From positions 477,344-541,343 of the forward strand of contig JAJEKV010000169.1 of NCBI GenBank assembly GCA_021234155.1: a stretch of DNA of 64,000 nucleotides, read 5' to 3'. Below are positions 22,241-34,421 of the stretch, in pieces. Under the pieces are notes generated by a model. That model worked only from the letters and a program-made list of their open reading frames with translations, had not been told where the DNA came from and made no database searches. The stretch is from Isoetes taiwanensis (lineage: Eukaryota; Streptophyta; Lycopodiopsida; Isoetales; Isoetaceae). Numbering within the stretch: position 1 is the first letter of the stretch; each line of letters begins with the position of its first letter. Both the position numbers and the translations under genes were made by a program.

Positions 22241-22417
22241 CCTCTCCGGTTAGCCGGTTTCGAGAGCGGCTGCCCACCAACGAAGTGACCGAGAGTTTAC
22301 AACCAATCATAAGTTTTGAGCAGTCAGAAGCATATCCTAGGGATATTCTAGCATATACTTAGGATATGCCAAAAGCCCACATAAACAAGGGTTTGCCCCC
22401 TAGGGGCAACCCAAAAA
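22241..22417 (-). repeat. Dispersed repeat family R1, copy A
   Basis: Read on the minus strand: TTTTTGGGTTGCCCCTAG, GGGCAAACCCTTGTTTATG, a GGCATATCCTAAGTATATG stretch, ACTGCT, TGTAAACTCTCGGTCA and GAAACCGGCTAACCGG. The same order occurs in copies B (27151) and C (42543). The start holds an imperfect palindrome around GGGTTGCCCCTAGG. Confidence 0.85.
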
Positions 22418-24954
22418 GATGGCATTAAAAAAAGCAAAGCCTTTACGATAATAAAAGGTGGGCCTTTCATCCTTATAATTTTATCAAAAAGTGCTACCTC
22501 AAGTAACTATAAAGGAGTAGGACAACAGAACTGGAGGGCATGACAGACCAAAATTGGACTTCCACAATACTTCAATGACCAAATCTAATCCTTACTCAAC
22601 CTTATTCACAACAATCCATAAGCTTCTCTTCTTATCCCAAGCAGTCCTTCCCAAATATTCTTGTTCTTGTTTTGCAGGTCGCCTGGTTACCAAAATTCCT
22701 ATTCCTTAGCCTAATCCAGAATTTGTGTTGTTTCTGGAGCGAAATTTCTATCTTAATTGAATCACTCTTCTTCCTAGCCTTTCCCAGATTTGGTGTTTGC
22801 TAGCGCGGATCTCTAGTCATTGAAATCTGTTTTTTCCCTTTAAGCCTTTTCCTATTCCAAAAATTCAGTCTTTCTCAGAGATTCTCTTGCTCAGGAATAG
22901 CTGTGAGCTTTGCCCTTAAGGGGTGGAATTGTGTTTATTTATTTTATTTCCTGATAATTATTTTGTAAATACAATAGGGAGTTTACATGTGACCACTATG
23001 TATTCAACATTCAAATCAAATATTTTTCATCGCCGAGTATTTCATTTTTAGGTTTGACATCGTGGTGGCGAAATACGGAGGCTGCACCGCCATCGCCGCC
23101 ACGTCGTGGCCGTAAAAATTTTGAGCGAATTTTTTTTGGTCATGAAAATTCTTCAACGAAATTTTTAGGGAGCTTGAAATTTGTCGTTTCCGGCAGTGCC
23201 GCTGCTCACTGCTGCTCAGCAGAAATCGATAGAAGATTTCGATTCTTAAAAACCTGTTGATCTGGGCCGAAATTTCAAGGTCCCTAAAATTTCGTATGGG
23301 GAAAGGGCACTTGGGACCCCTTTCCGGGTGGACGGTCGGTCCGGGTCAGTAGCTGGGAGCGTGTCACCGGCCACCCGGAAAGGGGGAGCAAGTGCCCTTC
23401 CCCCACAACATAGAAATAGGGGAGATTTTTTTTCTCCCCTTTTTGGCTTCGCATTTGTTCTTCTCCTCCTATGCGCCTGGACTCCGTCGAGGCGGCCATC
23501 ACTTCCGTCTACCTGAATGAAGGCGCTGGCTCAGTTAGATGTCTACGCCAGTGAGTAATGAAGGCGCTGGCTCAGTAACATGTCTATTTTGGCGAGTTTT
23601 TGATGTTTTTTGGGTATCAGGTACATTTCTTGATGAAAATTTGTTGCATTTTTGTGCATGCAAGTTTTCTTATGCTAGTAATCTTGTCGTGTGTGTTACT
23701 GATGGTTCTGAAGGATCAAGCCCGGTCAAAGCTTTGCTCAGAGCTTTCATAGAACCCTCAGTTGCAGAAAAAGAGCGGTTCTTGTGTGGAAATATTTTTT
23801 GTTGCATGCAGAAATACTCAGAAAAGACGAGGCAGGCAGCAGGGCGAGAGAAGCCATAGCCAAGGCAAATTCGGTGGTAGTAAAAGCAAGGATCTGAGAA
23901 GAAAATGACGAAAATGCCTGATTTTTTAAGCTTTTAGAGGAGTGCCGGCCATGGAAATTAATCCCCCTTTTTTGCAAAATCTTCCCCGTTGCTTTATGCT
24001 ATTATGGCAGTTCTATGGCCTGTTCTATAGTCTGTTCTGTAACTTTATGGCAGTTCTTTGGCCTGTTGTGGATAGCAAAGCTCTTTGTTGTTTGTTGGAT
24101 CTTGAAGAACTGTGTTGTTCGTCAGATCTTCAAGGCTCTGTATTATTCGTCGAATCTGTGTTATTCTCCAGAGCTCTTGGCAGCAGGTTCTATGGCCTGC
24201 TGCAGATAGCAGAGCTCTGTGTTATTCGTGGTAGGTTTTCGTCGGATCTTGAAGAGGCAGGTCCAGCTTCACATGTAGTTTTCTTGCAGGTAGATCTTCG
24301 CATTGATCTTGCATGTAGTCTTGCAGGTAAATCTTCACATGCATTTAGTCTTTGCAGGTATACATAATAGGATTAGGATGCTCAAAATCTCTGTAAAGAC
24401 AAGAAGAAATTAATCCCCCTTCTCTGTTTATGCTATTATTTTTTCGTTTCCAAGCATCTTTTGTTTAAGCTTTTGAATGTAAAGCTCAAGTGGCTTCTAA
24501 TCTTTGAATATAAACTCATTTTGGCTTTTGAATCTGAAGTTAGTTTTGAATGTAACCTGTATGGAACTAAAAAATTACCGTGTTGAACTGAAGCTGAAAA
24601 GATAACAAAGTATTGAACAGAAGCTGAACAAAAAAAAAAAAAAAGAAAAGAAAAGAACAAGGTGACCGGCTGAAGATGTCACCTCGAATCACGGTACCCA
24701 ACTTCCATTCTGGGTTATTGGTGATGCCAGGTGTCAGGTGTCAGCATAAAAATGCACCATAGGCAAAAAAATCGACCCTATTTCTATATTGTTATGGCGC
24801 GACATCTGGATTGTCTTGTAGGCTCCGTTGAATTTGTCTTTTAGTTGAATTTGTCTTTTAGTTTATTTGGCTTTGACGGAACACTTGCAATGAAAATGGC
24901 GGATGCTTATCCATCTGTAGGTCGCTGATGAGTCAACGTAGCAGAAACTTAGAT
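22418..24954. other. Non-coding, AT-rich, with one 34-bp inverted repeat
   Basis: No gene recognised. An inverted repeat at 23298-23331 and 23371-23404 (GGGGAAAGGGCAC... and its complement around CCACCCGGAAAG) can form a hairpin with a 39-bp loop. A partial tandem copy of AATGAAGGCGCTGGCTCAGT occurs near 23515 and 23559. A poly-A run sits at about 24629-24655. Confidence 0.5.
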
Positions 24955-25112
24955 CTACTTCTAAATATGCCATCAGGTAAGTGAATGGTCAGCTGAACAT
25001 AGATGATATTTTCAGAATGGCACGCCTCTTTGAAACTCAGTCTACTTCTAAATATGCCACCAGGTATGTGAATGGTCAACCGAATGTAGATGAAATTTTA
25101 GAATGGCACGTC
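24955..25112 (+). repeat. Two tandem copies of a roughly 90-bp unit upstream of the methyltransferase
   Basis: TACTTCTAAATATGCCATCAG through AGAATGGCACG occurs at 24957-25022 and again, diverged, at 25047-25110. The array ends about 110 bp before the methyltransferase ATG and so lies in its leader or promoter. Confidence 0.75.
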
Positions 25113-25221
25113 TCGTTTGTCAGGAAATTTCCAAGGAAACAGACAGATACTTCAGAAGAGATGGTGCTTGTGTTATAAATAAGGTTAGTGCATTTTCTTT
25201 CTTCACATTTTGAGGTGAGAA

Positions 25222-26046
25222 ATGGAAGGAAGCCAAGGATGGGATGCTGCTGCAAATGATGCTTATGTTACAATAGTCGGACCTCGCACAGCCCATTATT
25301 CTACAGATGCCCTTCTTCTGAGCCCCCCTTCAAAGCACCACTCTGTTCTAGAAGTAGCATGTGGCCCTGGCCACCTCTCAATCCAAGCTGCTCGAATGGG
25401 AGTCCACCATGTGGTGGCCACTGATTGGTCCCCCCAAATGATACTACATCTGCAAAAATCCCTCCTCAATGAGACCCCTTTAGTCCAGCAAAGTGTGAAG
25501 GCTTTTGTTGAAGATGGAGAAACCCTCAGTTCTATCCCTAATTCAAGCATGGATAAAATTTACTCAATGTTTGGGATCTTTCTGTTTCCCCGCGCTGAAT
25601 TGGCCATCAAGGCCGCCTTTCGAGTCCTCAAGCCTAAAGGCCAACTGATCATCTCACTCTGGCTGCCATTGCTAGATCCTGCGCCTTCACATCCTTCAGT
25701 TTTGAAAATTATCTTTGATCATATGGGGGTTCCTGATCAATTAGATAAGTTCAAGGGACAGGCTGAAAAGTTCAAGGCACTGTTGTTGCAGAATGGATTT
25801 GGCAAAGTTGAAGAAGTTAAAGTGAGTCATTCTTTTGCATTTGCAGATAAGAACGAGCTGCTCAAGTGTTATATGGGAAGAAATCCTGGTTTTGATTCTC
25901 TTAAGCTTAATGCATCTGCTGAGAAGTTGGAAGAATGCGAGAACTCGATTCTGAAGTATGTGTATAATGACAGAACAGGACCATGTGCCATTCATGCGGA
26001 TGCAATTTTCCTTATTGCCTCTAAACAAGATGATCTGAATGAATAG
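25222..26046 (+). CDS. Class I SAM-dependent methyltransferase (UbiE/Methyltransf_11-type), intact, intronless
   Basis: A 274-residue frame runs from the ATG at 25222 to the TAG at 26044-26046 without interruption. Motif I (VLEVACGPGHLSIQAARMG, about residues 43-61) has the E/DxGxGxG SAM-binding loop with Ala and Pro variants. VVATDWSPQMI has the acidic residue at the end of strand 2. SMFGIFLFP and LKPKGQLIISLW match motifs IV and VI. The N-terminus has no obvious transit peptide or membrane segment, so it is probably cytosolic. The substrate cannot be told from sequence; the family includes quinone, small-molecule and lipid methyltransferases. The absence of introns and the tandem repeat just upstream could mean an ancient retrogene or a bacterial-type acquisition; I cannot decide. 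This is one of two apparently intact genes in the window. Confidence 0.85.
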   Translation: MEGSQGWDAAANDAYVTIVGPRTAHYSTDALLLSPPSKHHSVLEVACGPGHLSIQAARMGVHHVVATDWSPQMILHLQKSLLNETPLVQQSVKAFVEDGETLSSIPNSSMDKIYSMFGIFLFPRAELAIKAAFRVLKPKGQLIISLWLPLLDPAPSHPSVLKIIFDHMGVPDQLDKFKGQAEKFKALLLQNGFGKVEEVKVSHSFAFADKNELLKCYMGRNPGFDSLKLNASAEKLEECENSILKYVYNDRTGPCAIHADAIFLIASKQDDLNE

Positions 26047-27150
26047 CCTAGTTCTTTATATAAAATTTCCATGGATCATCTTTGTATTTTGCAAGCAAAT
26101 GTATAGCTTAAACAAGTTGGTTGAATCACATATCATTTCTTTGTTCTTGCTCTTTTTCAGCAGCTCCTGTTTCTCTGCCTGCACTTATAAAACCAACTCA
26201 GTCGATTTACAGGAGCACAATGTGGTATTTCGTTTTTTTCTTGAATTAATGTTCTGTAGGAAACTCTGGTAGGTCATAAACCAAGTGAAAACTTGTGAAC
26301 CCCACAGAAACTCAGCTCCCTTCTAAGCTCAAACAGCTCTGGTTTTAGGGCTTCCATAGCTCAACACTAAAATTACGTTTCCAACTTTTGATTCCTCACA
26401 ATCTTATTATGCTTAACAATGTATAATATGGAATTTGAAGAGCTTTATTGACGACATATGAAGCTCTATTTCTCAGCTTCCTTTTCTGCCATCTACGGCA
26501 TAATAATCTATGCTAATGATCTTTTTGTCCTAAACCCAGTGGTTTGGTGAAAAATCATCACGAAAAAGATCCTTCATGTCGTATCACTAAAATATACTTC
26601 TATTGTCTAGTGGAGATAAAAGCAAATTAATCGTCTAAATTGGCATGTTTATCAGTGGCGATAAAAGCAAATTAAATTCAATTCCATTTTCGTGGTTGTC
26701 GTTCCTTTTCAAACATAAGAGGAAATGGTGCTGCTGTTATATTTATGTCCTTTATGTATTAGACAACAGATCTAGGCACATTGTTGCATGTTGAATTTTT
26801 GAAGCTTCTTTGAAGATGCATGTACATTGGCTTCTTTTCACATAGAATAGAGGAAGAAACAAAGAAAAGGGGAGATGGCTTGCACTTTCGGCCCAAAAAT
26901 AAGATTAATTTAACAATCAATCTATAAGCAATTTCCATTCTATATTTAGCATAAAACATTCTTCTTTTTCCTTGGATAAAACAATCAAGACTTTCCTTCC
27001 CTCGTCTAGTGAAATGGGTTGAAGGTAATGCATGGTATCCTTTACTAATATTTTAGAGGAACCAACTTTATATATAGTGAAATTAATAGTTTCAATAGAT
27101 TTAAAACTAGTTACTAAGTATAAATCTTTAAGAGGGATGGAAGTTTTTCA
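26047..27150. other. 3' flank of the methyltransferase, no gene seen
   Basis: AT-rich. A short motif GATAAAAGCAAATTAA occurs twice (near 26617 and 26658). Nothing else is supported. Confidence 0.5.
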
Positions 27151-27322
27151 TTTTTGGGTTGCCCTTAAGGGGCAAACCTTGTTTATGTGGGGTTTATGGC
27201 ATATTCTAAGCATATGTCGGTATATGCCCAGAATATGCCAATGACTGCTACAAACCCTTTAGTGGCTGTAAACTGGCGGTCAATAACGTTGATGGTTATG
27301 CAATGTGGAAACCGGCTAACCT
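27151..27322 (+). repeat. Dispersed repeat family R1, copy B
   Basis: Starts TTTTTGGGTTGCCCTTAAG and ends GAAACCGGCTAACCTG. It is inverted relative to copy A, 4.7 kb away, with the methyltransferase between them. The same block order (GCATATTCTAAGCATATG, ATGACTGCT, CTGTAAACTGGCGGTCA) is kept. Confidence 0.85.
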
Positions 27323-28540
27323 GTGCTTCTTTGCTTCTTCGTTGAAGGTGGCGATGGTGAATTCGTGAGCTCATCATCCTCTCTAGACCTCTTCCCTACT
27401 TCGCTTTTGAAAACATTCAAATTCTTGCTTAAGATAGAACACGTCTTTTGCCATTCTTGCTCAAAGCAAAACACATTTTGCTTACCATTTTGCTATGGTA
27501 AATTTGAATCTCTGGTGCGGCATCTACTTTGGATTGTTTGAATTTTGCGTGAGGGTTGTGTTATATAATCCATTGATGTGATTATGATCCTATGCATTCC
27601 GGTTTATCACATATGTGCCGTTTAGGCTTCTTTATGATCTGATGTAGATGTACTGCTTATAATTCGTGGATTGAGAGTAAGAATTAGTTTTCTAGGAGCC
27701 TAATATTCTAATAGCAATGTGATATGTGCAGAGAAACCGTATTTGTAAGCTTCTTCTTTCATTGCAAATTGCTTCTACAAGGACTTACGCAGAGTTTGGC
27801 GTGGTGAGGTCTCTTTTACAAATGTTTTCTTAAACTGCGTAGCTAGATCTTTTTAGATATTGGGTAGTTGGAAGATAGTGGCGGGCTTGAACCAGACCTC
27901 CTTGCTTACCAATTCACTATGGGCGGCTTTATAAATGCTTGTGGAAGGCCTTAGGAGCCAGCCTTGTGTTCCATTTACATATTACTCTATTTGCATTCAA
28001 TTCAATTCATGTGCTTGAATCCATTATCTTTTAATTTCCATAGAAGATCTCATACTCATTGGATCATTGAAATGCAAGCGTATTATTGAGGGTTTTGGAA
28101 AATATATTTGGTGAGGCATTTCATACTTCTAGCTAAATTAGGATTCCTTTTGCTTGGCTTGGAGTGCCCCTCTTGTGTGATTCAGTTTCTTACAACAATA
28201 ACGCTGGCATATTTAATCATACAGTGCTTCAGTTGCACTAAAGCGAATTCTTTCATCTCATTCTCTCTCTGAAATGCAGACAAGCACTGTTGTAGAGTTT
28301 TATTTGTCAAGCAGAACACAGTGCCTTGTTTGTTTGCATGCTAAAAATACCCTATAAACTGGAGCAGCAAGAGGCTACATGTGCGTGAATACATTATCAA
28401 GCAAGAATTTTATTTTTAGGTGTATGCCATGTGTTTATGTAGAGTATTCAAGATTATTTATTGTTTCTACCGTGCATGTGTTTGCAGAAATGGAAACAAG
28501 AGAACTCAAACATTCTTGTTTGCAATTCGTTGTAGTTAGA
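27323..28540. other. Non-coding, a few exon-like patches
   Basis: A patch at 28488-28546 lies between TTTGCAG and GTAAGC and encodes METRELKHSCLQFVVVRSG. A second patch after 28636 can be read IAGLIQVQPEACLDLY. The two are not in compatible phases, so I do not call a gene. Confidence 0.35.
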
Positions 28541-28655
28541 TCTGGAGTAAGCTCATGTGCCATTTTGTTTGTTTTAGTTACATAGACTTATTCTTTGGCA
28601 CGGGGATTCTCCATGTTTCTTGCTTTAATCAGATATCGCCGGCCTAATTCAAGTT
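28541..28655 (+). repeat. Duplicated segment, first copy
   Basis: AGTAAGCTCATGTGCCATTT through CTTTAATCAGATATCGCCGG recurs at about 30043-30176, with an extra piece inserted around 30080-30110 in the second copy. Confidence 0.8.
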
Positions 28656-29496
28656 CAGCCAGAAGCATGCCTTGATTTGTATCGACTGCCTCTGGATTAT
28701 TCAAAATATTTAGAGCTGCTGGAAGTCTACATTAGTTTTAGATGCCAAGTTACATAGCTTCAAAAAGCAAGGTACTTTGTGATATCGGTTTGTTTCGTCC
28801 TCATCTAGATGCTGGCACTCTGCTCCTTGTGCTCTTTATCCCAGTATGTAGAAGATACAAGATGGCATGATTCGTTTAGCTCAACGTATAAGATGGAAAC
28901 TATGATGTAAGAACCCTTCTTGGTTGAAACAAAATGTTCGGAGAGATTGCTTGATGTTTTTTCTTAGTTTTTGCAGGCCCTGCTCTACATGCCAGTTGCA
29001 CATTACTAAAACAGGGCAATATAAGGGCAATCTATAGGTACATTTTCTAAATTATTTTATGCATCTCTAGCTGGAGCTTTAAACAATCATTAATGGATTT
29101 TTGCATGCTCTTCACTCTTTTTGTATCGCATGTAAGCTGGCAAAATCATCATGGCATTGCTTTTGGCTACAGTAGTCTTTGTCACAGGGCAATCAGGTGC
29201 TTGATTTTCTTGTGCAGAAGAAGAAGCAATTTGTGCACTTCAACATTTACATCATGATATGCTACTAGATATGTGATATGGCTGCTGCTACTGTAACTAT
29301 GCCACTAGATGTTGCAAACAGAAAAGCTAACTTGACGTACCAAACAAATCTTTGACAAGCATAACTAGGATGAATGAGCCCGTAAATAAACATCCATAAG
29401 TGATGTTAGGGATGTAAATATCAAGTGAAATAGCTCAAATCCCAAAAGTAAGCCCCATCAAGTAATATGTTTGCTGCCATAAATTTATACTCAAAA

Positions 29497-30510
29497 CCAG
29501 AAACATGGCCATAACTCTCAAATCAAAGCTCTGTTTTTTGCGCAAGAACATCCGTTGGAAAGATCATTGGAAGCTCCAGAATTGATGTTAGACGTCCATT
29601 TTCCAAATTCCTAGCATAAATGGGTCAAAACAGTGCCAAATTAGGCAATGTCTTTGCTGCCACAGTTTTACAGTCGGGTAGAAATGTGGGCATAACTCCT
29701 AAGAGAAAACTCTTTTTCCTGTGCAAGAACAGAGATTGGAAAGATCATTGGAAGGTCCACAAATAATGCTAGGCATACATTTTCCAAATGCTTAGCATAA
29801 ATGGGTCAAAACATGGCATAATAAAGCATAATGAGAAACTTCTATGAAAACAAGCTTTCTTTAGTAGTTTCTAGTGCTTCTTAGTTTCTGGTAATCCAGC
29901 CTTCCATGTCAGTGTTTGCAAGAATCTATCCTAGCATGGAGTGTTCTAGTATGAGCCACATGCTAAAATTCTAACCATTTTGTTGATGCAAGGCAGGGTC
30001 TTGGCGATAGTTGTTTCGGCAATTCATTGGAGTTAGATTTGGAGTAAGCTTGTGTGGCATTTTGTTTGTTTTAGTTTTGTAGAAATCAACTTATTGATTC
30101 TAATTATTGTACATAGGCTTATTCTTTGGCACGGGCATTCTCCATGTTTCTTGCTTTAATCAGATATTGCCGGCCTAAACTAGAAACATGGCCATAACTC
30201 CCAAATCAAAGCTCTGTTTTTTGCGCAAGAGCATCCGTCGGAAAGGTCATTTGAAGATCCACAATTGATGTTAGGGATCCATTTTCCAAATTCTTGGCCT
30301 AAATGGGTCAAAACAGTGCCAAATCAGGCAATGTCTTTGCTGCCACAGTTTTACAGACGGGTAGAAATATGGGCATAACTCCTAAAAGAAAACTCTATTT
30401 CCTATGCAAGAACATGTATTGGAAAGATCATTGAAAGGTCCACAAATGATGCTAGGCATACATTTTCCAAATGCTTAGCATTAATGGGTCAAAACATATC
30501 ATAATAAAGC
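29497..30510 (+). repeat. Four related ~135-bp units in two dimers
   Basis: Units near 29505-29640, 29690-29820, 30190-30320 and 30370-30500 share GCATAACTC, GCAAGAAC, GGAAAGATCATTGGAAG, ATTTTCCAAAT and TAGCATAAATGGGTCAAAAC. The first and third are closest to each other, as are the second and fourth, so a dimer was duplicated after the monomer. The sequence style resembles repeats in plant LTR elements, but no LTR ends or coding were found. Confidence 0.8.
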
Positions 30511-30523
30511 ATAATGAGAAATG

Positions 30524-30594
30524 CAGTTATTGAAGCCCTTCCAGGTGTGAGTGCCATGTCTTGAAGCCCTTCCAGGTGTGAGTGCCATGTCTGG
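30524..30594 (+). repeat. 31-bp unit twice in tandem
   Basis: GAAGCCCTTCCAGGTGTGAG through CCATGTCT occurs twice, directly adjacent. Confidence 0.85.
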
Positions 30595-30599
30595 TTCTC

Positions 30600-32382
30600 C
30601 CTTTGAACATAAACAAGTTGGTTAATGCAGTTGTATGGTATATAACTATTTCTGAACCATTTCCATGTAATGGATCTCAGAGCCATTAATATATCATGTC
30701 AAACCTTCTTGTGCCTTAGGAAAAGTATAAGTTTCGATGTCTACAAGTGAAGCAACGTAAGGGCAAAGCCAAAACAATGCCAAAGGGAGCGAAAAATTCA
30801 GGTGGCATCAGTAACGAAGATGGTGCCAGCTTAATTTTGATATGTTCCAGTGCTATAGTTTCTATGTTCCGCCCTTGGTTTAAAGGTTTGCAATGACAAT
30901 GTTGGCTTCATCATACAAGATCCCAATACGCGCCTTTCTCCTGTGCATAATATACACACGCGAAAAAATCCCTAAGAAAGGTTTTATTGTTGTCTACTAG
31001 GAACCCGTGGGACAACAAATAGGCACGTGCACCTTTTTCTTAATAAATTAATAAAATAGTTAAAGTATTCTGGTGTATGTGTGCTTGATCAGTATCAAAT
31101 GCTTTATATGAATACTTAAATGCTTTATATATGAGTACTGGCGTTTGTATCTTATTCCCTCTCGATCACAAAGGGACGGATTTCTCTAAAGAAACAGGGG
31201 AAGAAAAAGCAATTGTATATGTAGTTTAGTGTCAAATGGAAAGATCAACACTTATACTTTTTGGAGGACAAGAAAAAATTTTGTACAAAATATATTTTTG
31301 GAAAAAACACAAAACGCTCTTACTTTCAGCTATAGCATTTGGCAATAATATTCTTGTGCCATAAAAATTATAAATGAGAAACTCAAAAGAGCATAAGCTG
31401 TAAGCAAAATCTAATTTAAAAGAATTTCATCAATTTGGAAGTTGTTAATTTGATGAGCCACAAAAACGATATTGCCATGTTTGCTAAACTCGGTGGGCAT
31501 TTTTATAACTTATCAAAAAGTGAGAAAATATCCTAACACATCAAAAATTCATTTTGTGTGACTATCCTCTAACTCTTCCATGACTGTTAAATTTCGCTTC
31601 TTTCTAGCCCAACACTGTTAAATATCATGATTGTTAAATATCGCTTTTTCTAGCCAGCTTGAGTGGTCACAAGTCTTTAACTATCACCATGCTCTGCTTT
31701 CTGATCTTAGGAATATGTAGAGATTGAAATGATTGAAGTACATAAAAAGATATAATAGAACCCATTATTGTTGAATGGTGAATTGTCACTTGACATCGCC
31801 TTGCCACAACTACACCTAAGGAACATGTTTTTATCACCTCCATATCACTTGATGCATTGATGTACGAAATGACACAAGATCAAGAGAGGGCTCTCTTGTA
31901 GTGGAAGAGGAAGCTATAGCGGGAGGTACAATAATTGAGGAGATTTTGTTATATAATGCAAAATAGTAGAGGATTATTATCTAAAGAAACAAGATTGCCT
32001 CATATATTATGTTTGACATGACCTTAATGTAGCACACTTTCGAAACAATCAATTTCTAGCTAGTGGCCGTGTTCCCAATATTTGAATTAAAACTAACTTC
32101 GGGGGTTGCTTACTTTACGAAAAGGATACTTGACAATTGAGAATTGTGCTTTTCCATCTATCAATCATGAGTATTGCAATTTTTAATGGTAGAAATGGTT
32201 TTATTAACTAACTTGGTAGGTAGTTGTTGCAGGCATAGGCTACAAATTAATGTCATGTGGTCTAATACAATATAACAATTGAGACAAGCACAATTTGATC
32301 AAATTATTTTGTTGACGCCACAAACTTAAATCCATATCATTGCCATGATGGCAACAATATATTCTATTATAAAATATTCTAT
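30600..32382. other. AT-rich DNA without recognisable genes
   Basis: No coding signal or RNA gene seen on either strand. Confidence 0.5.
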
Positions 32383-32493
32383 TATTTTGAAGTAGCAATT
32401 TTGATTGATTATGAAAACATGACTTTGAAGTATGATTTAAGCCACTTCACCCTCGGGTCACGGAGGGCAACCCTCTGTGCGCAGCACCTTGTT
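32383..32493 (+). repeat. 110-bp dispersed hairpin repeat, copy 1
   Basis: Runs from TTTTGAAGTAGCAATTTTG to GCGCAGCACCTTGTT and matches 49195-49307 at roughly 90% or better by eye. It contains a GAGGGCAACCCTC hairpin about 17 nt from the shared end. Confidence 0.85.
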
Positions 32494-33559
32494 ATTATAT
32501 TGCAATGTCGTTATGCACATACCATAGAGATGAAGCAAACTCTTCAGAAAACTAGTTTTTATCTCAGTGCAAACTTCAGAGACAACAATTGAGGTGGGAG
32601 GTGAGATGGGAGCGCAAACTTCTCCACCAGAAGGTATAGTGGAACATGAACATGCACATCTGAGGGATCAGCAAGATCATGGCTCGAATACTAAAGCCCT
32701 AACTACGCGTATTATAGGGCTTGCAGAGACAATGACACACATTCACTCCGATCTGGATGAGGCTCATGCATGTACATGTTGATGGATAGTCTCTGCTTGT
32801 CAGGTAGGAGCCATCGGACCTGATCGCCCTCACCATCTTCTGGTATGATTTCAAGATGCACTTAGTCGACTCTATATTCTTCCACGCGACAATCATTTCA
32901 AATGTACCAAGTTCCCAGTACAAGAAGACCTCTCTCCTACGTAGCTTTGCAACTGTAGGGAGAAGATATGAGAAGCGTGGATCAAAAAGAAGTGGGCAGT
33001 TTATTGTGGAGGTACAATGATTATTAGAATATGAACTATATACTATTACATAGAATTTAAAGTCTAATTTGATTGTCTGACCTAAGGGCATAGTTTCATC
33101 TGTGCTTTTTGCCCAAACTAATGCAAAAAGAAGAACCAAATGCAGGTTCACTATAATTTGTAGTGCATCACATGGATAAATGGTTAGGATAAATGCGGAG
33201 TGTAAAGGCGAGATCATCTGTCATCCTTCAAAAAGAAAAAAAAAAGAAAAAAAAAAAGAAAAATAGCAAAAAGGCGCAACAGGAGGTTGGGGCAGTATTA
33301 GGTTTGGACTCAGTTTCTAATTAATAAAGCATGTATTAGACAAACTATTAATTTATAGCTATTAGGCTAGCCATTAAATTGAAAGGCTGGGGAAGGGAAA
33401 GAAATGTTATTGGGACGATGGCTACAATGGAAATGTAGTTAGGCTAGAATATAGATAGGGAAGGGAATATAGGTTGCATGTGCAACGGGAATGTAGTTAG
33501 ATTACATTCCCTTGAATCTGTCCTGCCTCATATATATACTTGTACAGTTTGACTATTGC
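32494..33559. other. Non-coding, with a long A-rich run
   Basis: A polyadenine-like run at about 33231-33263. The segment before it could be a 3'-truncated retroposed sequence, but no coding or target duplication was found. Confidence 0.4.
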
Positions 33560-33562
33560 CAC

Positions 33563-33705
33563 AATTTTTCCCTCGAAAACCTTTCAAGGCGGTTTTTTTT
33601 TAACCCGGGCAGTAATAGGTCTGTTGCGCTCTCTTTTTTGGGTCCCATAGGTCTATTGGTCTATGTGGACGATAAAAATCTATTCTATTCTATTCTTAAT
33701 TTCAG
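33563..33705 (+). repeat. Copy 1 of a repeat shared with 41875-41995
   Basis: TTTTTCCCTCGAAAACCTT... and ...GTGGACGATAAAAATCTATTC match the sequence downstream of the ORF at 41436. The copy ends in TTCTATTCTATTCTT. I read both as 3' ends of one retroelement family, probably LINE-like. Confidence 0.6.
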
Positions 33706-33717
33706 TGATTATACCAT

Positions 33718-33817
33718 GACAGTTGGCAGTTGTGTTGTTTGAACAAAATGTAAAAAAAAATATTTATATAGTTGGCAGTTGTGTTGTTTGAACAAAATGT
33801 AAAAAAAATATTTATAT
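33718..33817 (+). repeat. About 50-bp unit twice in tandem
   Basis: AGTTGGCAGTTGTGTTGTTTG followed by AACAAAATGTAAAAAAA and ATTTATAT, twice. Confidence 0.85.
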
Positions 33818-34224
33818 GTGGAGCATATACAGTGTTCCTTGTAACTAAGAAATAAGGAGCTCAACAACACTGAATGTTTTAGAATCAATGCTTTAATTGA
33901 TGTGATTTTAGAACATACATAATCTCAAAACAAATAATCATCAAGTATATATGGAGTAACAAACATATGAAATGTTCTCTAGTTTGAACTTGACTTAGCT
34001 TATTTCCATGGAATGAGGAATGATGTGCAACAGTTCCTTTCCACAGAATAATATGCAATATGTGGGGAACACGAGACAAACAATATTGTATGTGGGCAAC
34101 ATGAGACAAATAATACTGGAAAATGTTTTTGTTGGTCTGGAATGCAAACTTCTATATCAAGGTCCATGTTGTAAATAAACAATCCTTTTGCAAAATGGAT
34201 ATGAAATTTATCTTGCCAACCATA

Positions 34225-34272
34225 TATATTTCTTTTACATCATTGGTGTATATTTCTTTTACATCATTGGTG
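34225..34272 (+). repeat. 24-bp unit twice in tandem
   Basis: TATATTTCTTTTACATCATT followed by GGTG occurs twice directly adjacent. Confidence 0.85.
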
Positions 34273-34293
34273 AACACTTCTACTTACTCCTAT

Positions 34294-34421
34294 TGAGAAA
34301 TGAGCTTTCTATGATTGGGTGGACAAGCTGGGCATTGAATCAAAGTACCCTACCACTGAGCTACTGACCCTTTGATGGACTTTCGGTACTCTTCCATTAC
34401 ATATACTCCAACATTCCAACA
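34294..34421 (-). repeat. 3' LTR of the TRIM (128 bp)
   Basis: Same ends as the 5' LTR. The tRNA-like segment is reduced to the A-box part (TAGCTCAGTGGTAG) and the B-box remnant (TTCAATGCCC). Confidence 0.82.

Noticed and set aside
25222-27322. Copies A and B of repeat R1 as TIRs of one element carrying the methyltransferase
   Set aside because: They are inverted, but the third copy stands alone, the outer edges show no matching target duplication, and the flanks differ. Kept only as an open possibility.
28488-28750. Two-exon host gene (METRELKHSC... plus IAGLIQVQPE...)
   Set aside because: Splice phases are incompatible and in-frame stops follow; no family recognised.
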